Positions 1 through 8,340 of a stretch of DNA of 64,000 nt are shown here, piece after piece. Numbering within the stretch: the stretch's first letter is position 1; every line of letters begins with the position of its first letter. A program made the position numbers and the translations under genes. Below the pieces are notes generated by a model. That model did no database searches and was not told the DNA's origin. It saw only the letters and a program-made list of their open reading frames with translations. The DNA comes from an uncultured Oscillospiraceae bacterium (GTDB taxonomy: Bacteria; Bacillota; Clostridia; Oscillospirales; Ruminococcaceae): NCBI GenBank assembly GCA_934465295.1, contig CAKSKU010000001.1, forward strand, positions 124,001 to 188,000, in the 5' to 3' direction.

Positions 1-129
1 GAGCGCAGAAAGAAAGCCATTGAAGCATATAACGAAAAATACGGTCCGCTTACTGCACGTCAGAATAATTCCGATGAGCATTTTTATTGGACTGACGACC
101 CGTGGCCGTGGGAAAGGAGTGCTAACTGA
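1..129 (+). CDS. cotJB: Spore coat protein CotJB, C-terminal part
   Basis: Only the last 42 residues are in the window; the start lies upstream. The visible tail ends in the tryptophan-rich DPWPWE stretch typical of the CotJB family, small proteins of the CotJ coat module of Bacilli and Clostridia spores. The stop TGA overlaps the ATG of the next gene (TGATG), so the two are translationally coupled, matching the usual cotJB-cotJC order. The identity rests on this short tail plus the cotJC neighbour. Confidence 0.8.
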   Translation, partial: ERRKKAIEAYNEKYGPLTARQNNSDEHFYWTDDPWPWERSAN

Positions 130-740
130 TGTGGGCTTATGAAAAGAAACTGCAATATCCCGTCAATATCAAAAACCCCAATCCCAAGCTTGCACAGCTC
201 ATTATAACGCAATTGGGCGGTCCTGACGGCGAAACAGGTGCGGCAATGAGATATCTTTCTCAGCGTTATTCCATGCCATACAGCAAGGTCAAAGCTACCC
301 TGACCGATATCGGCACTGAGGAGCTCGGACACATGGAGATCGTTTCCGCTATCGTTTATCAGCTTACACGAAACCTTACCCCGGCTCAGATAAAGGAAAG
401 CGGTTTTGACAAATATTTTGTTGACCATACAACGGGAATATATCCTATCGCCGCATCGGGAACGCCTTTTTCGGCAACTACATTTCAGGCAACGGGTGAT
501 GTTATTGCCGATCTTACGGAAGACCTTGCCGCAGAGCAGAAAGCTCGTCTGACCTACGATAATATTTTGCGGCTTGCCGATGACAATGACGTAAAAGACC
601 CGATACGTTTTTTAAGACAGCGTGAGCTTGTTCATTTCCAACGTTTCGGCGAAAGCTTAAGAATAACGCAGGATAATCTCAATTCCAAGAACTTTTACGC
701 ATTTAATCCTGCATTTGATAAGATATCAGCGAAAAAATGA
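129..740 (+). CDS. cotJC: Spore coat protein CotJC (manganese-catalase fold)
   Basis: This 203-residue protein belongs to the CotJC/manganese catalase family, a ferritin-like four-helix bundle with a di-metal centre. In spore formers CotJC is an inner coat component that may detoxify peroxide. Visible family features are the N-terminal MWAYEKKLQYPV segment, the EELGHMEIV helix with its metal-ligand Glu and His, and the RELVHFQRFGE helix carrying a second Glu/His pair. Length is normal. The ATG overlaps the cotJB stop. A terminator follows at 751-781, so this is probably the last gene of the cotJ operon. Confidence 0.93.
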   Translation: MWAYEKKLQYPVNIKNPNPKLAQLIITQLGGPDGETGAAMRYLSQRYSMPYSKVKATLTDIGTEELGHMEIVSAIVYQLTRNLTPAQIKESGFDKYFVDHTTGIYPIAASGTPFSATTFQATGDVIADLTEDLAAEQKARLTYDNILRLADDNDVKDPIRFLRQRELVHFQRFGESLRITQDNLNSKNFYAFNPAFDKISAKK

Positions 741-750
741 TCCTAATTAT

Positions 751-781
751 GCATGGCACGGGGGTGTCATGCAGTTTTTTT
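751..781 (+). terminator. Intrinsic terminator after cotJC
   Basis: GCATGGCAC pairs with GTGTCATGC (one G-T wobble) around a short G-rich loop and is followed by seven T residues. Confidence 0.85.
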
Positions 782-802
782 GCTCAAAATCATAATATTC
801 AC

Positions 803-831
803 TTGCAATATGTCAAAAAATGCTGTAAAAT
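803..831 (+). promoter_or_regulatory. Sigma-A promoter of the comEA-like gene
   Basis: A -35 box TTGCAA (803-808) and a -10 box TAAAAT (826-831) are separated by 17 bp, about 30 bp upstream of the GTG start. Confidence 0.7.
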
Positions 832-862
832 ATATGTATTAAAGCAAAAGCGGTGATATGTT

Positions 863-1348
863 GTGATAAAATCTTTTATAAAAGCTGCTGCGGCAGTCTT
901 ATCGGTATTTGCATTTGTCTTTGTAATATCTCTGTATGATTCCGAAAAGTTCGCAGAGCCTATCATCGGATATTCCGAAGCGGTAACTCAGATACCGCTT
1001 GACAGTATGTGGCAGGAAACCGAGCCGATACCCGAAACACAGGCGGTCACAACAGTTTCTTCCGAGACCGCACAGCAGGAAAGCTATATTCCCGACACTG
1101 TTACAGCCGAACAGCAGACACACATATCCGAAGCTCCTGCGGAAACAGCCGAACCAAACGGACTCATCAACATTAATACTGCGACTGCTGACGAATTGAA
1201 GCAGCTAAACGGTATCGGAGATGTAATTGCCGCACGGATAGTTGAATATGCCCAGACAGTCGGATTTAAAACCATAGAGGACATCAAAAATGTCAAAGGC
1301 ATAGGCGACAAAAAATTTGAAAATATAAAGGATAAGATCACTGTTTGA
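863..1348 (+). CDS. ComEA-like helix-hairpin-helix protein
   Basis: This 161-residue protein has one N-terminal membrane helix (about residues 8-25). A Thr/Glu/Pro-rich linker (about 30-98) follows, then a C-terminal double helix-hairpin-helix domain. The HhH part reads ININTATADELKQLNGIGDV and then IEDIKNVKGIGDKKFENIK. This is the DNA-binding module of ComEA, the membrane-anchored receptor that passes DNA to the ComEC channel. A comEC gene lies elsewhere in the window (52.7-54.8 kb). Translation starts at GTG 863. The linker has no SLBB domain, so this is the short ComEA form. Its role in DNA uptake is inferred from the family. Confidence 0.82.
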   Translation: MIKSFIKAAAAVLSVFAFVFVISLYDSEKFAEPIIGYSEAVTQIPLDSMWQETEPIPETQAVTTVSSETAQQESYIPDTVTAEQQTHISEAPAETAEPNGLININTATADELKQLNGIGDVIAARIVEYAQTVGFKTIEDIKNVKGIGDKKFENIKDKITV

Positions 1349-1381
1349 AGCGGCGGTCTTATTTTTTTATGTCATCTGCTG

Positions 1382-1410
1382 TTGCAAAATACTTTGTAAT
1401 GTGATATAAT
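1382..1410 (+). promoter_or_regulatory. Sigma-A promoter of recD2 (decides the start codon)
   Basis: TTGCAA (1382-1387), a 17-bp spacer, and a perfect TATAAT (1405-1410) preceded by TGA. The first in-frame ATG (1409) overlaps the -10 box and cannot be in the transcript, so the true recD2 start must lie downstream. Confidence 0.8.
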
Positions 1411-1447
1411 GAAATATAAGTTTGTTAATGATTGGGTGTTTAGCGCA

Positions 1448-3667
1448 ATGGACGAAAACCAGGGAATAATAATAGAGGGTTCTGTCGATCAGATATTGTT
1501 TTCAAATCCGTCAAACGGATATGCTGTTGTCGGTCTTTCGACTGATGAGGGCATTATTGTTGTCACGGGCGAACTTGGAAACGTTGAGGAAGGCGAGCTT
1601 CTTTCCGTTACAGGAAAATATGTAAATCACCCACGCTATGGAACGCAGTTCAGCGCAGACGTCTGCGAAAGAAAGCTTCCCGAAACCTCGGCAGCTATAC
1701 TGAAATATCTCTCATCGGGAGTAATAAAGGGCATCGGTCCGACGCTTGCAAAGAGGATAGTTGAAAAATTCGGAGACAACACTCTTGATATATTTGAAAA
1801 TGATCCCGAACGCCTTAAGGAAGTAAAGGGCTTTACGCCGCAAAAAGCTGAAGAAGCAGCGATAGAGTTCAAGCGCATATACGGCATACGGACGCTTATG
1901 ATCTTTCTCTCACAATATGGTATAAGCCCATCATTTGCGGTCAAGGCATGGAAAAGGTGGGGGCAGTATGCTGTTGACGTTATAAAGGAAAATCCCTATG
2001 TGCTTTGTGAGCAGGGGATAGAGCTTGATTTTGTCAAGGCAGAAAAAATTGCCGAGGAAATGAAAATACCGTCCGACAGCGAGGGCAGGGTAAAAGCAGG
2101 AATGTTCTATATCCTCACCGAAAACACATATCTCGGACACACCTGTCTGCCATATCAGCACCTTGTTGAAACGACTGCAAAATACCTTAAAGTCACCGAG
2201 GAGCTTATCAATAAGGTTCTTGATGATGAGATTGACGAAAACCGCCTTGCACTGTACACAAGCCGCCGACAGAACCGTGACTTTATTTACATATATGAAT
2301 ATTACAGTGCCGAAACCTACATTGCAGGCAGACTGAACGTTCTCAACTCTTTCATGAAAGATACGGAACATGATTACACTAAAATGATCGAGCTTGAAGA
2401 AAAGTCAAAAAATATCGTCTATGCTGAGCAGCAGAAAAAGGCTATATCTCTTGCGCTTTCCAAGGGCTTTATCGTCCTTACGGGCGGTCCGGGAACGGGA
2501 AAGACCACCACTCTTAAAGCGATAATTTCACTTTATGAGCAGCGTGGTATGAAGGTACAGATCGCAGCGCCAACGGGCAAAGCCGCAAAGCGCATTTCCG
2601 ATCTTACAGGCTATGAAGCCAAGACCATACATCGCCTTCTCGAAGTCTCCTACGACAATTCGGGAAAGCTCAGATTTAAGCACAATGAGACCGAGCCTCT
2701 CACCTGCGATGTTATGATAATCGATGAAATGTCAATGGTGGACTGCCTGTTGTTCGAGTCGCTGCTCCGTGCGCTGAAGCTTTCATGCAGGCTTATTATG
2801 GTAGGCGACTGCGACCAGCTTCCGTCTGTGGGCGCAGGAAATCTTCTTAAGGATATGATAGACAGCGGAGTGCTGTCCGTTGTGCAGCTCAATGAGATTT
2901 TCCGCCAGGCGCAGCAAAGCTCGATCATAATGAACGCCCACAGGATAGTTAAGGGCGAAAACATCGATCTTACAAGAAATGATAATGACTTTTTCTTTAT
3001 ACAAAAGCTTGATTTTCAGGAGGCTGCCGAGACTGTTGTACAGCTTTGCACGGAACGTCTGCCTAAAGCGTATAACTATTCTCCGACCGATGATATTCAG
3101 GTTCTTTGTCCGTCACGAAAGGGCGTTCTCGGCGTAGTTGAGCTGAACAATGCATTACAGTTTGCTATAAATCCGCCCGAGCGAGGGAAAAACGAGATAA
3201 AAGGTATCAACTATACTTTCCGTGAGCAAGATAAGGTCATGCAGATAAAGAATAACTACGATATTATATGGAAAAAGGGCAGCGAAAACGGCTCAGGGAT
3301 TTTCAACGGCGATATCGGCACTATCCTGAAAATATCCAAGCGTGAATTAAAGCTGGTGATCGATTTTGACGGCAGGATCGTTTCCTATTCCACCGAAATG
3401 CTCGATCAGCTTGAGCTTGCTTATGCCGTTACTGTACATAAAAGTCAGGGCAGCGAATTCAATGCGGTCATACTGCCGCTGCTCGGAAACTTTGAAAAGC
3501 TTTATTTCCGAAATCTTCTTTATACCGCTGTTACAAGAGCCAAAAAGATGCTTATAATCGTCGGCTCAAAGCGAACAGTCGAATTTATGATAGCAAACAA
3601 CAGACGAACCATGCGTTACAGCTGCTTGCGGGAAATGCTTGACAAGGAGATGGATTTCGGTGTTTGA
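1448..3667 (+). CDS. recD2: RecD2-type 5'-3' DNA helicase
   Basis: This is a superfamily 1B ATP-dependent helicase of the RecD2/TraA-like group, which acts in DNA repair without RecBC. The predicted 739-residue protein has an OB-like N-terminus (IIIEGSVDQILF...GYAVVGL). Helix-hairpin-helix segments follow (GIGPTLAKRIVEKFG, VKGFTPQKAEEA). Further on are Walker A GGPGTGKTTT near residue 345, Walker B DEMSMVD near 426 and the C-terminal motif AVTVHKSQGSEF. The start is set at ATG 1448 because an earlier in-frame ATG overlaps the promoter and the family normally begins just before the EGxV segment. The ribosome site (GGGTG) is weak. The stop overlaps comFC by 8 bases. Confidence 0.92.
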   Translation: MDENQGIIIEGSVDQILFSNPSNGYAVVGLSTDEGIIVVTGELGNVEEGELLSVTGKYVNHPRYGTQFSADVCERKLPETSAAILKYLSSGVIKGIGPTLAKRIVEKFGDNTLDIFENDPERLKEVKGFTPQKAEEAAIEFKRIYGIRTLMIFLSQYGISPSFAVKAWKRWGQYAVDVIKENPYVLCEQGIELDFVKAEKIAEEMKIPSDSEGRVKAGMFYILTENTYLGHTCLPYQHLVETTAKYLKVTEELINKVLDDEIDENRLALYTSRRQNRDFIYIYEYYSAETYIAGRLNVLNSFMKDTEHDYTKMIELEEKSKNIVYAEQQKKAISLALSKGFIVLTGGPGTGKTTTLKAIISLYEQRGMKVQIAAPTGKAAKRISDLTGYEAKTIHRLLEVSYDNSGKLRFKHNETEPLTCDVMIIDEMSMVDCLLFESLLRALKLSCRLIMVGDCDQLPSVGAGNLLKDMIDSGVLSVVQLNEIFRQAQQSSIIMNAHRIVKGENIDLTRNDNDFFFIQKLDFQEAAETVVQLCTERLPKAYNYSPTDDIQVLCPSRKGVLGVVELNNALQFAINPPERGKNEIKGINYTFREQDKVMQIKNNYDIIWKKGSENGSGIFNGDIGTILKISKRELKLVIDFDGRIVSYSTEMLDQLELAYAVTVHKSQGSEFNAVILPLLGNFEKLYFRNLLYTAVTRAKKMLIIVGSKRTVEFMIANNRRTMRYSCLREMLDKEMDFGV

Positions 3668-4361
3668 TCTCAAAAATATCAAAGCATTTACACTTGACCT
3701 GATATTTCCCAATCGGTGTCCGTTATGCGGAGAGGTAATAAATTGGAAAAAGGAATGCTGTCAGGGCTGTTTTGAGGAGCTTCCTTACACGGGTGAAGAA
3801 TTTTGCAAAGGCTGCGGCAATATAACAAGCAGATGCATATGCCACAGAAACGAAAATCTATTTTCACGGTGCTATGCAGCTTTTTATTATACAGACAGTG
3901 CCAAAGGCGGAGTGGTCTACCTTAAAAATACTAAAAATGATGTGTTTCCAAGGCTGTTTGCCGAAAAAGTCAGATCGGATATTGAGTCAGACTCATATAA
4001 ATTCAAGGCTGACTGTATCGTTCCTGTTCCGATGTCCAAAACAAAGCTTCGGAAAAGGGGATTTAATCAAGCAGAAGTCCTTGCTGATGCTTTGGGGCAG
4101 CAGCTCAACATACCGATATACGGCAATGCTCTTGTAAAAGGCATATCCTTCGTAGCACAGCACAAGCTTTCCGCATCACGAAGAAAATACAATGCCTCTC
4201 ACCTGTACTCGGCAGGCAAAAACATAAACCTCAACGGCAAAACGGTCATAATCGTTGATGATGTTATGACAACAGGCTCAACAATAAATTCCTGCGCCGA
4301 AATTTTGCTTGAAATGGGTGCGGAAAAGATAATCGCAGCCGTCGCTGCATCAACTATATGA
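3660..4361 (+). CDS. comFC: ComFC-type phosphoribosyltransferase
   Basis: The ComFC/GntX family is needed for late steps of DNA uptake in transformable Firmicutes. An N-terminal zinc ribbon (CPLCG...CCQGC...CKGCG...CICH) is followed by a type I phosphoribosyltransferase fold. The PRPP-binding loop VIIVDDVMTTGST lies near residue 200, and the conserved RKRGFNQAEVLA region precedes it. The start is GTG 3660, 10 bases after AAGGAG (3644-3649); an upstream ATG would sit before that ribosome site. The gene overlaps recD2 by 8 bases, so the two are co-transcribed. The ATP-dependent helicase ComFA is not adjacent. Length (233 aa) is normal. Confidence 0.88.
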   Translation: MFDLKNIKAFTLDLIFPNRCPLCGEVINWKKECCQGCFEELPYTGEEFCKGCGNITSRCICHRNENLFSRCYAAFYYTDSAKGGVVYLKNTKNDVFPRLFAEKVRSDIESDSYKFKADCIVPVPMSKTKLRKRGFNQAEVLADALGQQLNIPIYGNALVKGISFVAQHKLSASRRKYNASHLYSAGKNINLNGKTVIIVDDVMTTGSTINSCAEILLEMGAEKIIAAVAASTI

Positions 4362-4385
4362 TCGATCTGAAAGGAATGACATACA

Positions 4386-5390
4386 ATGGATATTGGAATC
4401 GATTTAGGAACTGCAAATGTAATTATTACAATGGGAAACAGCGGTATTGTGCTTAATGAAGCATCAATAGTTGCTTTCAACACAAAAACGGAAAAAGTAA
4501 TTGCCGTAGGCTCGGAAGCATACAAAATGCTCGGAAAAGCTCCCGAACACATTCTTGTTGTTCAGCCGCTTTCCGACGGTGTTATTTCCGACCATAAAAT
4601 GACAGAATATATGGTCACTGCTTTTATTGAGAAAATAACGGGGCAAAAGCTTCTTATGCCGAACATTGTAATGTGTGTTCCGTCGTCAATTACAGATGTT
4701 GAAAGCAGGGCAGTTGTAGAAGCTGCAAAGGTTGCGGGTGCAAAAAAGGTTTATCTGCTCGAAGAACCTATCGCAGCACTGCTCGGTGCAGGTGTGGACA
4801 TCTCAGCACCAAATGGAAATATGGTCGTTGATATCGGCGGAGGAACAACGGATATTGCGATAATCTCCCTTAACGGAATTGTTGCCAAAGCCTCTATCAA
4901 GGTTGCAGGAAACAAATTTGACAAAGAGATCGTTAAATACATCAGCAACCGTTACCGTGTTCTTATCGGTGAAAAAACGGCAGAGATGGCAAAAATAACA
5001 GCGGCAAATGTGTTTGATCCTGACGGAAGCCGTTCGATAGTTGTAAAGGGCAGACATCTTATAAGAGGACTTCCCGAATGTATTCAGATATCCGATTATG
5101 ATATATACGAAGCCATAATTGACAGCATTAATGAAATTGTCGCCAACATAAAATCCGTTTTTGAAAACACTCCTCCGGAGCTTGTCGGCGATATCTGTAA
5201 AAACGGAATTTACCTTACAGGCGGCGGCGCACTTATAAACGGACTTGACAAGCTTATTTCAAGTGAAATAAAAGTACCGTGCATCGTTGCAGACGATCCG
5301 CTTTCCTGCGTCGCAAAGGGAGCGCAGCTTTCATTCAAATATCTTGATAAGCTTCTTGACGGTTTCCAGAACGTTTCACTTTATAAATAA
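4386..5390 (+). CDS. mreB: MreB/Mbl-family bacterial actin
   Basis: This 334-residue actin-like ATPase would organise cell-wall synthesis along the side wall at the inner membrane. Visible are the phosphate-1 motif (GIDLGTANVII), the connecting region EEPIAALLGAG, phosphate-2 (VVDIGGGTTDIAIISL) and the adenosine motif (YLTGGGALINGL). The residues VQPLSDGVISD near position 60 are typical of MreB. It follows comFC by 24 bases with a GAAAGGA ribosome site. mreC and mreD are not adjacent, so it may be a stand-alone Mbl/MreBH-type paralogue. A bidirectional terminator follows. Confidence 0.9.
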   Translation: MDIGIDLGTANVIITMGNSGIVLNEASIVAFNTKTEKVIAVGSEAYKMLGKAPEHILVVQPLSDGVISDHKMTEYMVTAFIEKITGQKLLMPNIVMCVPSSITDVESRAVVEAAKVAGAKKVYLLEEPIAALLGAGVDISAPNGNMVVDIGGGTTDIAIISLNGIVAKASIKVAGNKFDKEIVKYISNRYRVLIGEKTAEMAKITAANVFDPDGSRSIVVKGRHLIRGLPECIQISDYDIYEAIIDSINEIVANIKSVFENTPPELVGDICKNGIYLTGGGALINGLDKLISSEIKVPCIVADDPLSCVAKGAQLSFKYLDKLLDGFQNVSLYK

Positions 5391-5401
5391 TAATATAAAA
5401 G

Positions 5402-5438
5402 AAAAACTCCCGATTTCGTTTGAAATCGGGAGTTTTTG
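5402..5438. terminator. Bidirectional terminator between mreB and oadB
   Basis: AAAACTCCCGATTTC pairs with GAAATCGGGAGTTTTT around a short loop. A-tract and T-tract flanks make it usable for both convergent genes. Confidence 0.9.
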
Positions 5439-5448
5439 ATACAATAGA

Positions 5449-6645
5449 TCAATAAGGGATAATGCTGAGGAGAACACCTGCTGCAACAGCAGAACCGATA
5501 ACACCTGCAACATTCGGACCCATAGCGTGCATAAGGAGGAAGTTCTTTGGATTCTCTTCCTGACCGACCTTTTGAGATACACGGGCAGCCATAGGAACTG
5601 CGGATACACCTGCAGAACCGATAAGAGGATTTACCTTACCCTTTGTAACAAGATACATAAGTTTACCGAAAAGAACACCGGCAGCAGTACCGATGCTGAA
5701 TGCGATAACGCCAAGGATAATAACCTTAAGGAACTTAGCATTTACTATCTTGTCAGCAGTTGTTGTAGCACCAACGGAAACACCGAGGAAGATAGTAATG
5801 ATATTCATAAGTTCATTCTGTGCAGTCTTGCAAAGTCTGTCGCATACGCCACTTTCCTTGATAAGGTTACCAAGCATCAGCATACCTACAAGAGGAGCTG
5901 CGGAAGGAACGAGAAGTGCGATAACGATGGTAACAGCGATAGGGAAGATGATCTTCTCTGTCTTGGAAACCTGTCTGAGCTGTGTCATAACAACAGCACG
6001 CTCTTTCTTGGTTGTAAGAGCTCTCATTATCGGAGGCTGAATGATAGGAACGAGCGCCATATAGGTATAAGCTGCAAGCGCTATCGTACCTGTATCGATA
6101 TCAAATCCGCCGCTTCTGAGAAGCTTACTTGAAACGAAGATAGCGGTAGGGCCATCAGCACCGCCGATGATAGCGATAGAACCTGCTTCCTGTGGGGAGA
6201 ATCCAAGCCAAGCAGCGCCCAAGAACGTGAGGAAGATACCTGCCTGAGCAGCAGCACCGAGAAGGAAGCTCTTAGGATTTGCAATAAGAGGAGCAAAGTC
6301 AGTCATACATCCGATACCGAGGAATATGAGAGGAGGATAGATCTGAAGCTTTACGCCCAGATACAGCAAGTCAAGCAAACCGCCGTTATGTAATATCTCA
6401 CCGAAATCAAGCTGGCGTCCGCCGCTGATATCAAAAAGCTCAGGGTGATACATTTCTGTAAGCGGAAGGTTTGTAAGAAGCATACCAAAAGCAATAGGCA
6501 AAAGAAGAAGCGGTTCAAACTGATGCTTGATTGCAAGGTACAGGAACACGAAAGAGATCAAGATCATTATAACAGACGGCAATGTCATATTGACAATACC
6601 CGAGGTATCGATCAGTCCCTTAATGGATTGAATAAAAGTTTCCAT
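5449..6645 (-). CDS. oadB: Sodium-translocating decarboxylase, beta subunit
   Basis: This 398-residue integral membrane protein belongs to the OadB/GcdB/MmdB family, the channel subunit that couples decarboxylation of a carboxybiotin intermediate to sodium export. Family segments are PPLIFLGIGCMTDFAPLIANP, the GGADGPTAIFVSSKL sodium-site helix and the C-terminal NFLLMHAMGPNVAGVIGSAV. Roughly ten membrane segments are present. It lies 20 bp behind the gamma subunit in one operon. The alpha (carboxyltransferase) and biotin-carrier subunits are not in the window, so the substrate (oxaloacetate, methylmalonyl-CoA or glutaconyl-CoA) cannot be told; the symbol is used for the family only. Confidence 0.9.
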   Translation of the reverse strand: METFIQSIKGLIDTSGIVNMTLPSVIMILISFVFLYLAIKHQFEPLLLLPIAFGMLLTNLPLTEMYHPELFDISGGRQLDFGEILHNGGLLDLLYLGVKLQIYPPLIFLGIGCMTDFAPLIANPKSFLLGAAAQAGIFLTFLGAAWLGFSPQEAGSIAIIGGADGPTAIFVSSKLLRSGGFDIDTGTIALAAYTYMALVPIIQPPIMRALTTKKERAVVMTQLRQVSKTEKIIFPIAVTIVIALLVPSAAPLVGMLMLGNLIKESGVCDRLCKTAQNELMNIITIFLGVSVGATTTADKIVNAKFLKVIILGVIAFSIGTAAGVLFGKLMYLVTKGKVNPLIGSAGVSAVPMAARVSQKVGQEENPKNFLLMHAMGPNVAGVIGSAVAAGVLLSIIPY

Positions 6646-6665
6646 CTTTGGTTTTTACCTTTCTA

Positions 6666-7040
6666 TTAGAATACTCGGGTACTTTCAGCGATACCCTGTG
6701 AGCCCCAAGCACTTCTGCGCGATGTCTTGGGAAAAGCTTTTCTTACGCTTTTGATTGCAAAATTTCCTGACATTGAAGCAACGGCTGCGGCAATAACAGC
6801 AACTATCTCATCACTGATTCCATCCTCGATCTGCATTGCGGGAGCAGAAACCTGAGGAGCTTTGACTGCAACAGCTTCGGTCTTCTTGCCGCTGTCATTT
6901 TTCTTATCTTTATTGCCTTTGAAAGCATCAAAGATCTTACCCATTACCCAAACGAATGCAATAAGAATGACAAGTGCAATGAATACAACAATAAGACCTG
7001 TCAGTACAACTGCAGTTACATAAGAGCCTTCCATTTGCAT
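6666..7040 (-). CDS. Sodium-pump decarboxylase, gamma subunit (OadG family)
   Basis: This 124-residue protein has one N-terminal membrane helix (about residues 8-33), a charged linker (KGNKDKKNDSGKK), and a C-terminal DEIVAVIAAAVASM...SAWG...STRVF segment. That last segment is a hallmark of gamma-type subunits of Firmicutes sodium-pump decarboxylases. The gamma subunit stabilises the alpha-beta assembly. The start ATG is 10-11 bases after AAAGGAG. It is the first gene of a two-gene operon with oadB, behind a good sigma-A promoter (7076-7104). Confidence 0.82.
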   Translation of the reverse strand: MQMEGSYVTAVVLTGLIVVFIALVILIAFVWVMGKIFDAFKGNKDKKNDSGKKTEAVAVKAPQVSAPAMQIEDGISDEIVAVIAAAVASMSGNFAIKSVRKAFPKTSRRSAWGSQGIAESTRVF

Positions 7041-7075
7041 AATTCCACATCTCCTTTAAAAAAAATATCTATATT

Positions 7076-7104
7076 ATTATAACCTATTTCCTACAATAAA
7101 GCAA
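7076..7104 (-). promoter_or_regulatory. Sigma-A promoter of the gamma-beta decarboxylase operon
   Basis: On the minus strand, TTGCTT (7104-7099), a 17-bp spacer, then TATAAT (7081-7076). Transcription would begin about 30 bp before the first gene. Confidence 0.75.
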
Positions 7105-7246
7105 GTTTTTTATGGATAAAAAAATAACAAACTTTTATGCGCTTTTCTGTGAATTGTTCATTAACATTATTTCATTAGTATAGTGTTCGATTAAAAAAAT
7201 ATTAATCAAATGCTGTATGCTTTTTTACTATTATTTGATTGATCTG

Positions 7247-7255
7247 TGATATAAT
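7247..7255 (+). promoter_or_regulatory. Extended -10 promoter of the mscS transcript
   Basis: TGATATAAT is a perfect extended -10 element with no good -35 box. It puts the RNA 5' end at about 7262, exactly where the structured leader begins. Confidence 0.65.
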
Positions 7256-7261
7256 TATGGC

Positions 7262-7330
7262 GTTCTCTAAAACCCGGAACACAAGCAAGTCGTAGAAAAT
7301 TTGCCGTGAGGGAGTTTTTTAGAGGTTCCC
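7262..7330 (+). ncRNA. Structured 5' leader of mscS, candidate pseudoknotted regulatory RNA
   Basis: The first ~70 nt of the predicted transcript can fold compactly. P1 pairs CUCUAAAA (7265-7272) with UUUUAGAG (7317-7324). Inside, GCAAGU (7285-7290) pairs with AUUUGC (7299-7304), supported by CAC/GUG and CCC/GGG pairs. GGAAC (7276-7280), inside P1, is complementary to GUUCC (7325-7329) just outside it, which would make an H-type pseudoknot. Recognised riboswitch consensuses (lysine, TPP, FMN, fluoride, guanidine, ydaO) do not fit by eye. The Shine-Dalgarno sequence begins about 19 nt after the structure, so translational control is possible. Function is unknown. Confidence 0.4.
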
Positions 7331-7360
7331 TTATATTAATTTTTGAATGGAGGCAGAACA

Positions 7361-8266
7361 ATGACCCCTTTTTTAATATCACAGCTTGAATCTCAAATCG
7401 AATCCGCAGTACCCGATGTTTCCGACTATGTTGAGGACGGTGTTATCAAAGCATCTTTCTTTTCAAAGTTATGGTCAAACTTCGTTGAGTATCTTCCCAC
7501 GCTTATAGCTGCAATTATTGTTTACATAATCTGCACTATAATCAACAAGATCATCATGAAGCTTCTTTCCAAAGGCTTGAATCGCAGCCGTATTGACTCA
7601 ACGGTACATGGCTTTCTGAAATCTCTTGTAAAAGTTGTACTTTTATGCATAACAATTATAATCGTACTTACAATACTTCGTGTTCCTATGACTTCGATCA
7701 TTGCCGTTGTTGGTTCAGCTGGAATCGCTATCGGTCTTGCACTTCAAAACAGTCTTTCCAATATAGCAGGCGGCGTGATCGTGCTTGTTGAAAAAAACTT
7801 TCGTGTCGGAGATTATATTTCCATTAACGGAACAGAGGGTACTGTCAAAGAAATATCGGTTTTTGCCACGAATATAGTTTCTTATGACAACAAATCAATA
7901 TTTGTTCCGAACGGCATAGTTTCCAACGCAACCATAATCAACTACACAAGAGAAAAGACACGTCGTGTTGAACACGTTATGTCGATTTCTTACAACAACG
8001 ACACAAAAAAAGCAATTTCGGTTATTTCCGATGTTTTAAAAAATAACAGTATGGTACTTGAAACTCCCGAGCCATTCGTAAGAATATGTGCATTCGCAGC
8101 AAGCTCCATTGACATCTCCGTCAAAGCGTGGGTAAACTCCGAGGACTATTGGACTGTTTATTTCGACCTTTTGGAAGAGATAAAAGATGCATTTGACAAA
8201 AATGACATCGTTATTCCTTACAATCAGCTTGACGTTCACATGATAAACGATGAAAGCCAACTGTAA
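7361..8266 (+). CDS. MscS-family mechanosensitive channel
   Basis: This 301-residue small-conductance channel releases osmolytes on hypo-osmotic shock. Three N-terminal membrane segments are seen. The pore helix TM3 contains the Gly/Ala-rich AVVGSAGIAIGLALQNSLSN. The beta-domain motif FRVGDYISINGTEGTV follows, with an alpha/beta C-terminal domain. The start is ATG 7361, 7 bases after GGAGG (7349-7353). A TTG 18 bases earlier would overlap the ribosome site. The gene is monocistronic and has an unusual structured leader. The protein matches the short YggB/YkuT-like subfamily without periplasmic extensions. Confidence 0.9.
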   Translation: MTPFLISQLESQIESAVPDVSDYVEDGVIKASFFSKLWSNFVEYLPTLIAAIIVYIICTIINKIIMKLLSKGLNRSRIDSTVHGFLKSLVKVVLLCITIIIVLTILRVPMTSIIAVVGSAGIAIGLALQNSLSNIAGGVIVLVEKNFRVGDYISINGTEGTVKEISVFATNIVSYDNKSIFVPNGIVSNATIINYTREKTRRVEHVMSISYNNDTKKAISVISDVLKNNSMVLETPEPFVRICAFAASSIDISVKAWVNSEDYWTVYFDLLEEIKDAFDKNDIVIPYNQLDVHMINDESQL

Positions 8267-8300
8267 AACTTAATCACTTTACAGCTAAATCAAAACGATA

Positions 8301-8334
8301 AAAAGCCGTTCCGATGAGAAAATCGGAACGGCTT
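8301..8334. terminator. Bidirectional terminator between mscS and dapB
   Basis: AAGCCGTTCCGAT pairs with ATCGGAACGGCTT, with an A-tract upstream and a short downstream T/A stretch. It serves the convergent mscS and dap operon transcripts. Confidence 0.85.
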
Positions 8335-8340
8335 AAAATA

